Source: Candidatus Endomicrobiellum neotermitis (GTDB lineage: Bacteria > Elusimicrobiota > Endomicrobiia > Endomicrobiales > Endomicrobiaceae). From it: DNA of 64,000 bases. The stretch is from NCBI GenBank assembly GCA_031282355.1, contig JAITDW010000001.1:178893-242892 (forward strand), read 5' to 3'. Below, piece by piece: positions 9,255 through 17,726 of the stretch (positions are counted from its first letter, which is position 1; every line of letters starts with the position of its first letter). The position numbers and the translations under genes are program-made. A model generated the notes under the pieces. That model did no database searches and was not told the origin of the DNA. It saw only the letters and a list, made by a program, of their open reading frames with translations.

Positions 9255-11906
9255 ATGAGCAAAGAATCGCTAAGTATCAAGTCAGAATTTTTGAGTTTTT
9301 TTAAGGATAAAGGTTGTATTGTTGTCCCGTCGGATTCTCTTGTTTCCAATGGAGATAAAACGCTCCTTTTCACTTCTGCTGGTATGGTACAGTTTAAACA
9401 GCATTTTTTACAACAAAGTGAAAATTTACTCACAAAAGCCACAAGTTGTCAGAAGTGTTTTAGAACTTCAGATATTGACCAAGTAGGTTTTACTACAAGA
9501 CACCTCACTTTTTTCGAAATGCTTGGTAATTTTTCTTTTGGAAGCTATTTCAAAGAAGAAGCTATATGTTGGGCGTGGGAATTCTTAACACAAAAAATGT
9601 TTTTACCTGCAAATAAACTCTATGTAACCGTACATGAAAGTGATGATGAAGCAAGCGCTTTGTGGCAAAAAATTATTCCATTAAGCAGGATTATAAAAAT
9701 GGATGATAAAACTAATTTTTGGAGTATGGGCGATATAGGTCTATGTGGTCCGTGTTCAGAAATTTTAATGGATCTTGGTAATACATCAGGATGTGGTAAA
9801 TCTTCATGCAATCCTAAATGTGGGTGTGATAGGTATCTCGAAATATGGAATCTCGTGTTTATGCAGTTTATAAAACAAGATGATGGAACTTTAAAAAATC
9901 TTCCAAAAAAAAGTATAGATACTGGCATGGGACTCGAAAGACTTATTTTAGCAATAAATGGCAAAAAAAATATTTTTGATACTGATTTGTTTATACCTAT
10001 AATAGAGGATATATCAGAAATTTTTAAAATAAGATACAAAAAATATGACATGTCAAGACTTAGAGCAATTGCAGATCATGCAAGAGCAATAACTTTTTTA
10101 ATTTTAGATGGCGTCATGCCATCAAATGATGGGCGAGGGTACGTTTTAAGAAAAATTTTAAGAAGAGTGCTTAGATATAGTAAATTTTACGGATATAAAA
10201 ATAAGTTCATGGGTAAACTCATATCAACAGTGTTTAAGGTTATGGAACCAGAATATCCAGAACTTCACTCAAGATTAAATAGCGTACAATCCATTGTAGA
10301 GATTGAAGAAGAAAAATTTTTAGAAACTATTAATTCTGGCTCCATGGTACTTTCTAAGATTATGAAATCTTACAAGTCAGAAGGTGTAAAAATTATTTCA
10401 GGAAGAGATGTTTTCAAACTTTACGACACTTATGGATTTCCTTGTGATTTAACCAAAGAAATTGCTCATGAAAATGGGATGATGATTGATGAAATTGGAT
10501 TTAAAGATGAGCAAAATGTTGCACATGAAAAATCATGTAATACATGGAATAAATCAAAAGAAAAAAATGCATTTTTTTATTTAATGATTCATGAGAAAGT
10601 TGGCAATACAGTATTTACTGGATATGATAGTTATGTAAGTAATGGAAAAGTTTTAGCTTTGATAAAAAATGGAAAAAAAGTCGATAAGCTGATTGCTGGT
10701 GACGAATGTGAAATTATTTTGTCTAAATCTTCATTTTATGCTCAGTCAGGAGGTCAAAATTCAGATAAAGGGAAAATGCTTGTAAAAAATTTTTCTGAAA
10801 TCATTGTTGAAAATGTTTTTAAACCAGTAGGCGAGTTATTCGTGCACAGAGCAAGAGTTATAAAAGGTATTGTAGAAATTAACGATGAAGTGTTAACAAT
10901 TGTTGACGTCAAATATAGAGAACAAATTGCAAGACATCACACGTCAACTCATCTGTTGCATGGAGCACTCAGAGAATTTTTTGGTGAACATGTAAACCAA
11001 GTTGGTTCTTTAGTAACAAGTGACTATCTTCGTTTCGATTTTACTAGTCTTTTTGCAACTAAAATTGAAGATTTAGTTAAAATAGAAAACAAATTAAATT
11101 CAATTATAAGAGCGAATTCTGAAGTAATCGTCGAAACCATGGAAATATCACAGGCACAAAAAGCTGGTGCAATGGCACTATTTGGAGAAAAATACGGCAA
11201 TTTAGTAAGAACTGTTTCCATAAAAAGTAGCAATAGTAACGATATTTATTCAATTGAATTATGTTGCGGAACACACGTCAAACGAACAGGTGACATAGGT
11301 ATTTTCAAGATTATATCAGAATCAGCTGTTGCTGCAGGAATAAGACGTATAAGGGCAGTTGCAGGTATAGCAGGAGAAAATTATATTTTAAGCGAAGAAT
11401 CTACAATAATAGAAATATCTAAAATCCTAAACGTTTCTAAAAATAATGTTGTAGAAAAAGTACGAAAATATGTCATCGATTATAACACGCTTAAAAGTAA
11501 ATTGAATGTGCTTGAGAATAATTTATTGTTATCGAAAATTGACTTTTACGCTAAAAGATTAGAAAATGTTAATGGGATAAATTTCTTACCTATTACGATG
11601 AAAGATGTAGATGTCAAAACATTAAAGCAAATGGCGAACAAATTAAAAATAAAATTAAAGTCTGCAGTTTTATTACTATTATCGGAAAATAAAGATAATG
11701 TTGTATGTTTTATAGTATCTATTACACCAGATTATTTAAAAATGGGAATAAATGCTAATGAAATTGCTAAGGCTTTTGCTACAGATATAAGCGGTTACAG
11801 TGGAGGTAGGTTTGATTTTGCACAGGGAGGTTCAAAAAATCTATCAAATTTAAACTGCGCTATAAAAAATTTTCCGAAATATTTTAATGTTTTTACTAAG
11901 CAGTAA
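9255..11906 (+). CDS. alaS: Alanyl-tRNA synthetase
   Basis: At 883 residues this is a full-length bacterial AlaRS. The class II core lies at the N-terminus (TSAGMVQFKQHF, then TRHLTFFEMLGNFSFG), followed by the tRNA-recognition helices. The editing domain has HHTSTHLLHGAL near residue 560 and CCGTHVKRTGDIG near residue 670, supplying the Zn/editing His and Cys. A coiled C-Ala domain (GYSGGRFDFAQGG) ends the protein. It charges tRNA-Ala and clears Ser/Gly-tRNA-Ala. There is no strong Shine-Dalgarno before the ATG, but the start matches the family N-terminus. It is 24 bp upstream of the iscU-type gene and probably in one transcript with it. Confidence 0.97.
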   Translation: MSKESLSIKSEFLSFFKDKGCIVVPSDSLVSNGDKTLLFTSAGMVQFKQHFLQQSENLLTKATSCQKCFRTSDIDQVGFTTRHLTFFEMLGNFSFGSYFKEEAICWAWEFLTQKMFLPANKLYVTVHESDDEASALWQKIIPLSRIIKMDDKTNFWSMGDIGLCGPCSEILMDLGNTSGCGKSSCNPKCGCDRYLEIWNLVFMQFIKQDDGTLKNLPKKSIDTGMGLERLILAINGKKNIFDTDLFIPIIEDISEIFKIRYKKYDMSRLRAIADHARAITFLILDGVMPSNDGRGYVLRKILRRVLRYSKFYGYKNKFMGKLISTVFKVMEPEYPELHSRLNSVQSIVEIEEEKFLETINSGSMVLSKIMKSYKSEGVKIISGRDVFKLYDTYGFPCDLTKEIAHENGMMIDEIGFKDEQNVAHEKSCNTWNKSKEKNAFFYLMIHEKVGNTVFTGYDSYVSNGKVLALIKNGKKVDKLIAGDECEIILSKSSFYAQSGGQNSDKGKMLVKNFSEIIVENVFKPVGELFVHRARVIKGIVEINDEVLTIVDVKYREQIARHHTSTHLLHGALREFFGEHVNQVGSLVTSDYLRFDFTSLFATKIEDLVKIENKLNSIIRANSEVIVETMEISQAQKAGAMALFGEKYGNLVRTVSIKSSNSNDIYSIELCCGTHVKRTGDIGIFKIISESAVAAGIRRIRAVAGIAGENYILSEESTIIEISKILNVSKNNVVEKVRKYVIDYNTLKSKLNVLENNLLLSKIDFYAKRLENVNGINFLPITMKDVDVKTLKQMANKLKIKLKSAVLLLLSENKDNVVCFIVSITPDYLKMGINANEIAKAFATDISGYSGGRFDFAQGGSKNLSNLNCAIKNFPKYFNVFTKQ

Positions 11907-11930
11907 AAGATAAAAACTGGAGGTTAAAGA

Positions 11931-12308
11931 GTGCCATTTTATTCAGAGAAAGTAATGGACCATTTCATGAACCCACGTAATGTTGGAGAAATTGACGATG
12001 CTGACGCTGTAGGAAAAGTAGGAAATCCAGTGTGTGGTGACATGATGACTTTTTACATAAAAGTTGAAAATAATAAAATTAAAGATGTGAAATTTAAGAC
12101 TTTTGGATGTGGAGCTGCAATAGCTGTGTCTTCTATGGTTTCAGAGATGGCATTAGGTAAAACCCTTGATGAAGTTATGAATATTACAAACAAAGAGGTT
12201 GCTGAGTCATTAGGAGGGCTCCCTCCTAACAAAATGCACTGTTCTAACCTTGGTGCTGATGCGTTACACACAGCTATTAAGAATTATAAAAATAAACGGA
12301 GAAAGTAA
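11931..12308 (+). CDS. iscU: IscU/NifU-type Fe-S cluster assembly scaffold
   Basis: The 125-residue scaffold has the three ligand cysteines at C35 (PVCGDMM, with Asp37), C60 (FKTFGCGAA) and C104 (NKMHCSNLG). The start is GTG, supported by GGAGG about ten bases upstream. IscU holds nascent 2Fe-2S/4Fe-4S clusters built with sulfur from a cysteine desulfurase. The usual desulfurase gene (iscS/nifS) is not adjacent; the neighbours are alaS upstream and a cysteine-rich microprotein one base downstream. The anaerobic Fe-S enzymes in this window (PFOR, ThiC, fumarase) are plausible clients. Lacking NifU's extra domains, it is best called IscU-like. Confidence 0.9.
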   Translation: MPFYSEKVMDHFMNPRNVGEIDDADAVGKVGNPVCGDMMTFYIKVENNKIKDVKFKTFGCGAAIAVSSMVSEMALGKTLDEVMNITNKEVAESLGGLPPNKMHCSNLGADALHTAIKNYKNKRRK

Positions 12309-12309
12309 T

Positions 12310-12501
12310 ATGAGAGAAAATCAGACATGTTCGTGTCCTCATTGTGAAGTTAAATTTAAAAAAAGTTGTTTTGGTGCTAAATTTTGTAAATCGTGTTCTA
12401 TCCAGGAATACAAGTACAAAATATGCTATGCTTGTAAAGCAAAATATTTATCAGAGTATGATAAATGTCCTGCTTGTATGGTCAATAAAAACTTATTTTA
12501 A
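12310..12501 (+). CDS. Small cysteine-rich zinc-ribbon-like protein
   Basis: The track extends this frame upstream into iscU. The real start is probably the ATG at 12310, because GGAGAAAG lies just before it and the upstream part overlaps the scaffold gene. The 63-residue product has ten cysteines arranged as four C-x2-C pairs: CPHC at 9-12, CKSC at 26-29, CYAC at 39-42 and CPAC at 53-56. That is enough for two zinc ribbons or rubredoxin-like sites. It is one base after the iscU stop and so almost certainly translated from the same mRNA. I do not recognise a named family. A metal-binding or Fe-S related role is inferred only from cysteines and context. Confidence 0.75.
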   Translation: MRENQTCSCPHCEVKFKKSCFGAKFCKSCSIQEYKYKICYACKAKYLSEYDKCPACMVNKNLF

Positions 12502-12563
12502 TTTGTCGAATTAATAAGTATAATAGGGCTGGTCGATGTTAAAAATAAAGTTGCTACTTTTGC

Positions 12564-12597
12564 CAAAAGACTTTTGAAAACAAAAGACTTTTGAAAA
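12564..12597 (+). promoter_or_regulatory. Tandem palindromes in the fprA leader
   Basis: A 17-bp unit is repeated head to tail, so the palindrome CAAAAGACTTTTG occurs twice (12564-12576 and 12581-12593), centres 17 bp apart. A TATAAT lies upstream at 12519-12524 with only a weak -35. The arrangement looks like two operator half-arrays or a pair of small hairpins in the 5' leader of fprA. The regulator is unknown. Confidence 0.45.
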
Positions 12598-12635
12598 TAT
12601 GAAGTTTTATTTTATGCAATGATAGGAGGTGTTAT

Positions 12636-13823
12636 GTGATAATAAATTCAATAAGACCTGAGGTTTATTCAGTGGGTGTACCGGATTGGAATGAGAGACA
12701 TTTTCATGGGCATAGTTATGCAACTAGAAGAGGGGTTACGTACAATTCTTATTTGATTGTTGATGAAAAAATAACATTGATTGATACAGTACGTAAAGGA
12801 TTCGAAAAAAACTTTATAGAGAACATAAAAAATATAATAGACCCTTCAAGGATAGATATAATAATCATCAATCATATTGAACCCGATCACTCGGGTGCAT
12901 TCCCTGAGATACTGAAATTATGTCCTAATGCAAAAGTTTATGGAACTGAGAAGGCAAGACAGGGTGTTTTGAAGTATTATGGAATAGTTGGTAACTGGGT
13001 AAATGTTAAGACTGGAGATACTCTAAATATCGGAAAGAGAACTTTAAAGTTTATAGATATGACTATGATACACTGGCCTGATAGTATGCTTACATACTCT
13101 ACTTACGATAAAATATTATTCTCAAATGATGCTTTCGGTCAGCATTATGCCACTGGTAAAACATTTGACTATCAAGTTGATTTTGCAACTTTAATGGATG
13201 AAGCACAAAAATATTATTCCAATATACTCTGGCCTTTCAATTTACTTATAGCTTCGAAATTATGCGCAATAAAGAAATTAAACCTTGACATCAAATTCAT
13301 AGCACCAAGCCATGGGTTGGTATGGCAAAGGTATATATCTGAAATTATACAGAAATACGCATATTGGGCTTCAAACTCATGTAAAAATAGAGTTGCAGTT
13401 GTATATGAAACGATGTGGAATTCTACTGAAAAGATGGCAAAAAAAATCGTTGAAGGCATAAATTCGCAAGGTATAGAAGCTGTTTTATTTGATGTTACAA
13501 AAAATGACAGACCAGATATTGTTTCATATATGATTGATGCAAGAGGATGGATTTTTGGGTCATCAACACATAATGGTGAAATGTTACCAATTATTTCAGG
13601 TTTTTTACATTTTCTTAAAGGATTAAAAGTTAAGGGACGTATGTCTTTTGCATTTGGTTCTTATGGATGGAGTGGCGGAGCAGTTAAAAATATAGAAAAT
13701 ATAATTTCATCTATGGCTTCTGTTGAAACATCTTTGGATTTTGTATTTAGTCCAAATGATGAAGAGTTAAAAAAATGTTTTGAGTCTGGTAAGATTTTTG
13801 CGTTAAAAATGAAAAATCAGTAA
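12636..13823 (+). CDS. fprA: Flavodiiron protein FprA (A-type flavoprotein, O2/NO reductase)
   Basis: The 395-residue protein has two domains. The beta-lactamase-like diiron domain (1 to ~245) has NHIEPDHSG near residue 80, which supplies H-x-E-x-D-H. It also has IHWPDSML, FSNDAFG and APSHGLVW with the remaining iron ligands. The flavodoxin domain (~250-395) begins VAVVYETMWNSTEKMA and has SSTHNGEMLP and FGSYGWSGGA for FMN binding. Family members reduce O2 to water or NO to N2O with electrons from rubredoxin or NADH partners, protecting anaerobes. The start is GTG with a strong TAGGAGGT Shine-Dalgarno just upstream. Tandem palindromes in the leader suggest regulation. No rubredoxin gene is adjacent. 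Confidence 0.94.
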   Translation: MIINSIRPEVYSVGVPDWNERHFHGHSYATRRGVTYNSYLIVDEKITLIDTVRKGFEKNFIENIKNIIDPSRIDIIIINHIEPDHSGAFPEILKLCPNAKVYGTEKARQGVLKYYGIVGNWVNVKTGDTLNIGKRTLKFIDMTMIHWPDSMLTYSTYDKILFSNDAFGQHYATGKTFDYQVDFATLMDEAQKYYSNILWPFNLLIASKLCAIKKLNLDIKFIAPSHGLVWQRYISEIIQKYAYWASNSCKNRVAVVYETMWNSTEKMAKKIVEGINSQGIEAVLFDVTKNDRPDIVSYMIDARGWIFGSSTHNGEMLPIISGFLHFLKGLKVKGRMSFAFGSYGWSGGAVKNIENIISSMASVETSLDFVFSPNDEELKKCFESGKIFALKMKNQ

Positions 13824-13906
13824 AACAACAAACAAAGACAGTTGCACGTATTATTAAAAGCTTTACCAGTATTGAATTATTAAAATTTATTTAAAATGGG
13901 AATGTG

Positions 13907-14191
13907 ATGTTTTTTATTTTGAAGTTTGTTCATTATTCAATGTGTGTTATTTTGATTTTTATCGTGCTACTTCAGACTGGTAAAAGTGGTGGAATGTTTG
14001 GCATTTTTGGAAATGATGGATCAGACCAACTTTTTAATGCTCCTTCTAGAGCTGCTTTTATAAAAAAACTGACAAGTATTGTAGCTTGTATATTTTTGAT
14101 TACTTCTTTAATGCTTACTAGGTTTTATGTTGATTTTGAATTAATATCCGTTACTGATAAAATCTCTAACGCCCCAGTATCAGTTGACTAG
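13907..14191 (+). CDS. secG: Protein translocase subunit SecG
   Basis: This is a small membrane protein of about 94 residues with two hydrophobic segments (roughly 1-20 and 50-70). Between them lies the SecG signature VLLQTGKSGGMFGIFG...LFNAPSRAAFIKKLTSI. SecG stabilises SecYE during SecA-driven export. The track starts one codon earlier at a GTG (13904). I prefer the ATG at 13907 because the upstream GGGA then has better spacing. It lies downstream of fprA with an 80-bp gap and before two tRNA genes. Confidence 0.9.
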   Translation: MFFILKFVHYSMCVILIFIVLLQTGKSGGMFGIFGNDGSDQLFNAPSRAAFIKKLTSIVACIFLITSLMLTRFYVDFELISVTDKISNAPVSVD

Positions 14192-14225
14192 TTGTTGTTA
14201 TTTGTGTATACACTTATGCAAAATT

Positions 14226-14308
14226 GCTGAGGTGGCGGAACTGGCATACGCGCACGTTTGAGGGGCGTGTTTCTTTTGGGAATGCGGGTTCAAATCCCGC
14301 CCTCAGCA
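14226..14308 (+). tRNA. tRNA-Leu(GAG)
   Basis: The acceptor GCTGAGG pairs with CCTCAGC, the discriminator is A, and a long variable arm is present. The anticodon loop TTGAGGG between CACGT and GCGTG gives GAG. CCA is not encoded. Confidence 0.94.
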
Positions 14309-14354
14309 TAAATAGAAGTAAATAAAAAAGTAGAAATAATTTGTTTAATATCTT

Positions 14355-14426
14355 GCGGGTGTAGTTCAGTGGTAGAATATCTCGTTGCCAACGAGAAGAT
14401 CGTGGGTTCAAGTCCCATCGCCCGCT
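14355..14426 (+). tRNA. tRNA-Gly(GCC)
   Basis: The 72-nt cloverleaf has acceptor GCGGGTG/CGCCCGC with one G-U pair. The anticodon stem CTCGT/ACGAG carries GCC, and the T arm is GTGGG-TTCAAGT-CCCAT. CCA is not encoded. It lies 46 bp after tRNA-Leu. Confidence 0.95.
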
Positions 14427-14486
14427 TTAAAAATTAACAATTTTACATATTTTTGTTAAAAATTAAATAGATACAGGATTTGATTA

Positions 14487-15143
14487 ATGATAGATCTACA
14501 CACACATACTTTTCTTTCAGATGGCGAGCTAAGTCCTTTCGAGCTTGTTTATACAGTAAAATATAATGGATACGTTGCTGTTGCAATTACAGATCACGTT
14601 GATTACTCAAATATGGAACTTATTATACCAGGTGTTGTTAAAGCTGCGAAAATACTTATGGAGAATTACGATATTTTGGTATTACCTGGAGTAGAGCTAA
14701 CTTATATCCCACCGAAGCTCATAAAATACATTGTAATCGAATGTAGAAATCTAGGCTCTAAAGTTGTAGTTGTTCATGGAGAAACAGTTTCTGAGACTGT
14801 ACCAGTTGGAACAAACATATGTGCTATAAGAGCATGTGTAGACATTCTAGCACACCCAGGGTATTTATCTGAAGATGAAGCTATTCTTGCAGCTGAAAAT
14901 AATGTTAAAATAGAGATTACAACTAGAAGAGGACATAATGTAACTAACAAAAAAATTGCAGAAATGGCTATTAGTAAAAAAGCGAAATTAGTTCTAAATA
15001 CTGATATGCATACATCAAAACAGTTTTTGACAAAAGAACTTATAGCAAAGACATTACTTAATGCAGGGTTATCCACAGATTATTATAGTGTTATGAGAAA
15101 AAATTCACTTGAAATAGTTAACGTACATGGATATAGTTTATAG
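14487..15143 (+). CDS. PHP domain metal-dependent phosphoesterase (YcdX/histidinol-phosphatase-like)
   Basis: This 218-residue protein consists of a single PHP domain. Metal-binding motifs appear in the family order: DLHTHTFLSDGELSP at the very N-terminus, AITDHVDYSN near residue 38, PGVELTYIP near residue 75, VVHGE, ILAHPGY and the final NTDMHT. Members hydrolyse phosphomonoesters such as histidinol phosphate or nucleotides; the substrate here cannot be told. Histidine genes are not nearby. It follows tRNA-Gly and precedes a TPR protein by 38 bp, and may share its transcript. Confidence 0.85.
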   Translation: MIDLHTHTFLSDGELSPFELVYTVKYNGYVAVAITDHVDYSNMELIIPGVVKAAKILMENYDILVLPGVELTYIPPKLIKYIVIECRNLGSKVVVVHGETVSETVPVGTNICAIRACVDILAHPGYLSEDEAILAAENNVKIEITTRRGHNVTNKKIAEMAISKKAKLVLNTDMHTSKQFLTKELIAKTLLNAGLSTDYYSVMRKNSLEIVNVHGYSL

Positions 15144-15181
15144 ACATAATAAAAAATGATAGGAATTCTTAACATACAAAA

Positions 15182-15895
15182 ATGAAAATATATTCTAAAA
15201 TTAGAGATAAGTTTAAAATGATAATGCTGTGTTTTAGTTCGAATGTATTTTGTAATATTAGAAGGAAGGCCTTCACATTTGCAGTTGTTATTTTATTGTT
15301 TATTTTTGTAGGAATATTTTTAAAATTTTCATTAATGCGTAAGGCTAATTATATAGCATCTGCTAAATTATCATCAGCTTTAACACATATTTTACATGGA
15401 GATCACGAAAGAGGACTTGATATTATAGATAAAATAATTTTACAATTTTCTAACACACCAAGTGCATATTATGGAAAACTTGTCAAATCTGATATTCTAG
15501 TCGATAAGTGTATGTATAATGAAGCTCTAAAGATTTTAAATGAAATATTGAATAATAGCAACAATAAAAAAGTTCCAGATATGATCAAACCATTAGTAAG
15601 TTCAAGAATCATTCACATATATGACTATAAAAAAGATTATTTCAGTGCTATAGTTGCCGCAAAAGAGTTTATCAACAAATATCCTAATCATTTTCTCAGT
15701 GGAGATATTTGTCTAAACTTAGCCGAACACTATGTCCAAATTGGATTTAAAAATGAGGCTATAAATATACTTAATAATATGTTGATTAAATTTCCTAAAG
15801 TACATGGAATAACGGAAATAGTTCGCAGTAGACTCAATTATCTAACAAGAGGAGAATTTTATGGTAAAGATTTAATAATAAAACAAACTCATTAA
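15182..15895 (+). CDS. Membrane-anchored tetratricopeptide-repeat protein
   Basis: The 237-residue protein has a short basic cytoplasmic start and one membrane helix (AFTFAVVILLFIFVGIFLKF, about residues 30-50). Helical repeats of TPR character fill the rest (A-x-L-S-S-A-L-T, then Y-N-E-A-L-K-I-L, then F-K-N-E-A-I-N-I-L). The topology resembles YfgM/YtgP-like TPR proteins that sit on the periplasmic face and assist envelope assembly or cell division. The precise family is not recognised. It lies between the PHP gene and gcvH, which do not inform its function. Confidence 0.6.
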   Translation: MKIYSKIRDKFKMIMLCFSSNVFCNIRRKAFTFAVVILLFIFVGIFLKFSLMRKANYIASAKLSSALTHILHGDHERGLDIIDKIILQFSNTPSAYYGKLVKSDILVDKCMYNEALKILNEILNNSNNKKVPDMIKPLVSSRIIHIYDYKKDYFSAIVAAKEFINKYPNHFLSGDICLNLAEHYVQIGFKNEAINILNNMLIKFPKVHGITEIVRSRLNYLTRGEFYGKDLIIKQTH

Positions 15896-15952
15896 AGTAA
15901 ACAAAAATTTCTAAGCTGAAAAAATTTTTATAAAAACAAAGAGAGGTTATGA

Positions 15953-16327
15953 ATGAGTGTTCCACAAAATTTAAAATACACAAAAACCCACGAATGGGTG
16001 AAGGTTCATGAAAATAGGGCTACTGTTGGCATTACAGATTTTGCTCAACATGAGATTACAGATATTGTCCATGCAGAACTTCCAGAAATACACAAACAAG
16101 TAACAAAAGGACAACCTGTAGCTATTATAGAATCTGTGAAGTCTGCTTTTGACATATATGCTCCATTAAGTGGTAAAATTATTGAGTTAAATAGTGCTGT
16201 TCTAGAAAAGCCTGAGCTTATAAATCAATCGCCATATGAAAATGGTTACTTATTTTCAATAGAATTTACGAATGTTGAAGAACTGAATGATCTTGTTGAT
16301 GCAGATAGCTATAAAAAACTAATATAA
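15953..16327 (+). CDS. gcvH: Glycine cleavage system H protein
   Basis: The 124-residue lipoyl-carrier protein begins KYTKTHEWVKV and has the lipoylation site ESVKSAFDIYAPLSG with the lysine at residue 63. It ends with the usual Y-E-N-G-Y-L segment and helix. H protein shuttles the aminomethyl group between P and T proteins. GAGAGG sits before the ATG. It is followed 15 bp later by gcvPA and then gcvPB. The gene for T protein is not in this cluster. Confidence 0.96.
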   Translation: MSVPQNLKYTKTHEWVKVHENRATVGITDFAQHEITDIVHAELPEIHKQVTKGQPVAIIESVKSAFDIYAPLSGKIIELNSAVLEKPELINQSPYENGYLFSIEFTNVEELNDLVDADSYKKLI

Positions 16328-16342
16328 ATTTAGGTAAAAAAA

Positions 16343-17680
16343 ATGAACTATATTTCTCAAAATCAAAAAGATAAATGTGATATGTTAAAGGTTATTGGAG
16401 TTAATAGTGTAAATGAATTATTTGACATGATTCCAAATAGTTTAAAAGTAAAAAAATTAAATATTTATGGAGAAAAAACAGAACAAGAGCTTTTAAATTA
16501 TTTCGCAAATATTGCTTTAAAAAATAAGATTTTTGTTTCTTTTAGAGGAGCTGGAATTTATGATCATTATATACCATCATTAGTAGATGAAGTCATAGGC
16601 AGATCTGAATTTTTAACTGCATATACACCTTATCAAGCTGAAGCAAGTCAAGGAACACTTCAAACAATTTTTGAATATCAAAGCCTAATATGTTCTTTGA
16701 CTGGACTTGACGTATCAAATGCATCACTTTATGATGGCGCAACAGCAGTTGCAGAAGCCGCATTACTTTCTTTAAAAGTGAATAGTAAAAAAAATACGAT
16801 ATTGATTTCGCAGGCATTACACCCTGAATACATACAAACTATAAGAACATACTTAGAAAATTCAAGAGCGAAAATTATTATGCTTGACATATCTTTAGAT
16901 GGTTCAATAAAAGAATCTTCTGTTGAAGCTGCTGTGAATAACAATGATATTGCGGCAGCCATAATACAATCTCCGAATTATTTTGGAATCATTGAAAATA
17001 TGCAAGCTTTGTCATGTGTTATAAAAAAAAGTGGAGCATTGTTTATTGCTGTTGTGAATCCTATATCATTAGGTGTTTTTCAAGCACCGGGTGAATATAA
17101 TGCAGATATTGCAGTAGGAGAGGGGCAAGTTTTGGGTTCTCCTATGAGTTTCGGCGGAACTACATTAGGATTTATGGTTGTAAAAAAGTCTTTAGAATGG
17201 AAGATGCCTGGTAGAATTGTCGGACAAACAACAGATAAAAATGGTAAAAGAGGATTTGTATTAACTTTACAATCAAGAGAGCAGCACATAAGAAGAGAAA
17301 GGGCAACTTCTAATATTTGTACCAATGCATCGCTAAATGCACTAGCTGCTTGTGTGTTTTTATCAGGTTGGGGCAATCACGGATTTAAAAATCTTGCTGA
17401 AACTAACATGTCAAAAGCAAAATATGCGTTTAACAAAATAAAATCTTTAAATGGATTTAAAGCAAAGTTTAAAGATGCAGTGTTTTTCAACGAATTTGTG
17501 ATTGAAACTAAAAAAAATATAAAAATGATAAATAAAATTTTGCTTAAAAATAGTATTTTAGGACCATTAGATTTATCTGGAACTAGTGAGTTTTTTAAAA
17601 ACTGTATTCTTTTTTGTGTGACAGAACAAAGAACAAAATGTGAAATTGATCGTTGTATAAAAATTCTCTCAGAGATATAG
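16343..17680 (+). CDS. gcvPA: Glycine dehydrogenase (decarboxylating) subunit 1
   Basis: The 445-residue N-terminal-half P protein is of the split type used by Firmicutes and many anaerobes. Diagnostic segments are FRGAGIYDHYIPS, TAYTPYQAEASQGTLQTIFEYQS and ASLYDGATAVAEA. GQVLGSPMSFGG and LTLQSREQHIRRERATSNICTN follow. With GcvPB it forms the PLP-dependent P protein that decarboxylates glycine and loads methylamine on GcvH. It lacks the PLP lysine, as expected for this subunit. Spacing to both neighbours is short (15 and ~46 bp), so one operon is likely. Confidence 0.96.
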   Translation: MNYISQNQKDKCDMLKVIGVNSVNELFDMIPNSLKVKKLNIYGEKTEQELLNYFANIALKNKIFVSFRGAGIYDHYIPSLVDEVIGRSEFLTAYTPYQAEASQGTLQTIFEYQSLICSLTGLDVSNASLYDGATAVAEAALLSLKVNSKKNTILISQALHPEYIQTIRTYLENSRAKIIMLDISLDGSIKESSVEAAVNNNDIAAAIIQSPNYFGIIENMQALSCVIKKSGALFIAVVNPISLGVFQAPGEYNADIAVGEGQVLGSPMSFGGTTLGFMVVKKSLEWKMPGRIVGQTTDKNGKRGFVLTLQSREQHIRRERATSNICTNASLNALAACVFLSGWGNHGFKNLAETNMSKAKYAFNKIKSLNGFKAKFKDAVFFNEFVIETKKNIKMINKILLKNSILGPLDLSGTSEFFKNCILFCVTEQRTKCEIDRCIKILSEI

Positions 17681-17726
17681 AAAATATCTATAAGGATTAA
17701 TAATATTTTTTTTGGTAGGTAAAAAA

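Noticed and set aside
15068-15078. Perfect DnaA box TTATCCACA
   Set aside because: It is a single copy inside the PHP-domain coding sequence with no companions, so chance is the simpler reading.
16593-17376. Minus-strand ORFs over gcvPA (16593-16817, 16729-16962, 17080-17376)
   Set aside because: They are shadows of the strongly conserved GcvPA frame and show no family motifs or ribosome sites.
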